This document shows positions 5,795 to 6,802 of a stretch of 6,802 bases of DNA, piece after piece. The DNA is taken from the NCBI GenBank assembly GCA_024279745.1, contig JAJRRE010000163.1:1-6802 (forward strand), written 5' to 3'. The notes under the pieces were generated by a model that saw only the letters and a program-made list of their open reading frames with translations, was not told the DNA's origin and ran no database searches. Both the position numbers and the translations under genes were made by a program. Each line of letters starts with the position of its first letter. The first letter of the stretch is position 1. The DNA comes from Alphaproteobacteria bacterium (lineage in GTDB: Bacteria > Pseudomonadota > Alphaproteobacteria > Rhizobiales > Hyphomicrobiaceae).

Positions 5795-6046
5795 TCAAAC
5801 CGGCTGCGCCTGCTCATGATGGACCGCGTTCGGGGGATCTGTTTGATCTGCGGCCAAACGGGCGTCGTGGACATATAAAGTCGAGCAATAGGGGCAGATG
5901 ATCTGATTGTCGCCGCCCATATCCAGGAATATATGCGGATGGTCATGCGGCGGACTGGCGCCCATGCATTTGAATTCCCTGACCCCGATATGGATTTTCT
6001 CCACGCCGACATCATTGCACAATTGCGGAACCGTAGAAACAGCCAT
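5795..6046 (-). CDS. CHCC zinc-finger domain protein (zf-CHCC, NDUFS6-like)
   Basis: This is a small protein of 83 aa carrying the CHCC zinc-finger domain found in alphaproteobacteria and in mitochondrial complex I subunit NDUFS6. The core runs from about residue 16 to 61 and includes GVREFKCMGASPPHDHPHIF (21-40) and IICPYCSTLY (49-58). The likely zinc ligands are C27, H36, C51 and C54, with spacing C-x8-H-x14-C-x2-C, close to NDUFS6. The start is ATG 6046: AAAGG (6058-6054) lies 7 nt upstream and the size then fits the family. The same frame is open to an ATG at 6160 (121 aa), but that extension lacks a ribosome binding site and family support. The free-standing bacterial proteins are mostly uncharacterised; a link to complex I is inference. 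It precedes the flavin monooxygenase gene on the same strand. Confidence 0.88.
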   Translation of the reverse strand: MAVSTVPQLCNDVGVEKIHIGVREFKCMGASPPHDHPHIFLDMGGDNQIICPYCSTLYVHDARLAADQTDPPNAVHHEQAQPV

Positions 6047-6244
6047 AAGTTCGCCTTTCAGACCTTGATCAGCTTCAGTCAGCCCTGTTACAGGTACGCC
6101 GCCAATTAGCCCGCCGGGGCTGCTCATTGATGGTGTGTTGAATTTTATGATCGGGACCATACCGCCCGGCGCCAGGAAATGAAAGAGGGCCTGTTTATAG
6201 AAGGCTCATTTGGGATTGCCGGGCGTTTTAGTCTGCTGTTGGGG

Positions 6245-6286
6245 TGGCGATGGCGATGGCATTGGCGATGGCACTGGCGATGGCAG
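6245..6286. repeat. Hexamer/12-bp tandem repeat (TGGCGA TGGCAN) before the hydrolase gene
   Basis: Seven head-to-tail hexamers of the form TGGCGA or TGGCAN fill 42 bp. They are best read as three 12-bp units TGGCGATGGCAT, TGGCGATGGCAC and TGGCGATGGCAG (6251-6262, 6263-6274, 6275-6286) after one leading TGGCGA. The array ends 16 bp before the AAGGAG Shine-Dalgarno of the alpha/beta hydrolase, in the divergent gap shared with the zinc-finger gene. Slippage here would change promoter-to-leader spacing. Confidence 0.9.
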
Positions 6287-6314
6287 TCAAGAGGATCAAT
6301 GCAAGGAGCATAAT

Positions 6315-6802
6315 GTGCCAGAATTCAACTCAGACGGCGTTCGTTTGGCCTATATCGACGAGGGCGCGGGAGAGCCGATCCTGTTGATCCACGGATTTGC
6401 CTCCAATATTGCGATGAATTGGAGCGGGCCGGGATGGGGCAAGATACTGAATGAAGCGGGCTACCGGGTAATCGCCTTTGATAATCGCGGCCATGGAATG
6501 AGTGAAAAACTTTATCAGCTGGCCGACTATGGCGCGCCGCTGATGGCACAGGACGCCCGGCGTTTGCTGCAGCATCTGGACATCGCGCAGTGCCATGTGA
6601 TGGGCTATTCGATGGGCGCCCGGATCAGTGCTTTTCTGGCGGTTGCCGAGCCGGCTTTGGTGCGCTCTTGCGTGTTTGGCGGTATGGGTGGGAACATGCT
6701 GCGGCCGATGGCGGGCACCGACGATGTAGCACAGGCCCTGGAAGCGCCCGCGCTTGATCAGGTTGTTAACAAAGGCGCGCGTTTATTTCGCCAATTTGCC
6801 GA
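6315..6802 (+). CDS. Alpha/beta fold hydrolase, N-terminal part (GTG start, truncated by window edge)
   Basis: The first 162 codons of a serine hydrolase of the alpha/beta fold are present; the 3' end is outside the window. The start is GTG 6315, supported by AAGGAG (6303-6308) with a 6-nt spacer; the overlapping ATG at 6313 is in another frame that stops at 6387. Seen motifs are the oxyanion-hole LLIHGFA (residues 23-29), the strand-turn AFDNRGHGMS (54-63) and the nucleophile elbow GYSMG (97-101) with Ser99 as the expected nucleophile. The catalytic Asp/Glu and His would lie beyond the edge. The family includes esterases, lipases, epoxide and C-C bond hydrolases and haloperoxidase-like enzymes, so the substrate is unknown. 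There is no signal peptide, so it is probably cytoplasmic. It is divergent from the zinc-finger/monooxygenase pair; a shared pathway with the flavin enzyme is possible but not shown. Confidence 0.93.
   Translation, partial: MPEFNSDGVRLAYIDEGAGEPILLIHGFASNIAMNWSGPGWGKILNEAGYRVIAFDNRGHGMSEKLYQLADYGAPLMAQDARRLLQHLDIAQCHVMGYSMGARISAFLAVAEPALVRSCVFGGMGGNMLRPMAGTDDVAQALEAPALDQVVNKGARLFRQFA

Noticed and set aside
5734..6015. A 93-codon minus-strand frame overlapping the zinc-finger gene and ending just before the monooxygenase start
   Set aside because: It overlaps the clearly conserved CHCC zinc-finger coding sequence in another frame and shows no domain of its own.
6047..6160. An N-terminal extension of the zinc-finger protein to an ATG at 6160
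   Set aside because: There is no ribosome binding site at 6160, while AAAGG fits ATG 6046. Family members are usually short and begin close to the zinc-finger core.
6325..6596. Two minus-strand frames opposite the alpha/beta hydrolase
   Set aside because: The + strand carries the HG oxyanion motif and the GYSMG nucleophile elbow in one frame with a good Shine-Dalgarno. The minus frames are shadows.

Overview
The window looks like a chromosomal segment of an alphaproteobacterium with mid-range GC. The main pointers are a small CHCC zinc-finger protein of the NDUFS6-like family (typical of Alphaproteobacteria and mitochondria), a class A flavin monooxygenase next to it, and alphaproteobacterial-style FolE and TrkH proteins. 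No phage, transposase, CRISPR, rRNA or tRNA signal was seen. The organism call is an inference from gene content only.

Layout. Positions 1-102 hold the first 34 codons of a leftward gene whose product starts with a twin-arginine signal peptide. A 465-bp divergent intergenic region follows (103-567). It contains several inverted repeats, including two copies of the same 15-bp palindrome set 32 bp apart, and a possible promoter for folE. On the + strand come folE (GTP cyclohydrolase I, 568-1185) and two adjacent trkH-type potassium transporter genes (1325-2770 and 2982-4427). The two transporters are exactly the same length (481 aa), align without gaps, and are about 57% identical by hand count, so they are an old tandem duplication. 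The gap between them is filled by an open frame of 72 codons that overlaps both neighbours by ATGA and encodes a Cys-x2-Cys repeat. This is the most unusual item in the window, but it is unproven.

Convergent to trkH2 is a leftward pair: a CHCC zinc-finger protein (5795-6046) followed by a FAD-dependent, salicylate-hydroxylase-like monooxygenase (4498-5727). Divergent from that pair, a GTG-started alpha/beta hydrolase begins at 6315 and runs off the right edge.

A recurring theme is short tandem repeats at gene boundaries, with unrelated units: 25 bp after folE, 9 bp before trkH2, 11 bp across the trkH2 stop, and 6/12 bp before the hydrolase. Functionally the window mixes pteridine/folate synthesis, K+ uptake and an uncharacterised flavin-enzyme/zinc-finger unit. 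It does not read as one pathway. No trkA (the usual cytoplasmic partner of TrkH) and no hisI (a neighbour I associate with folE in many alphaproteobacteria) is present in the window.
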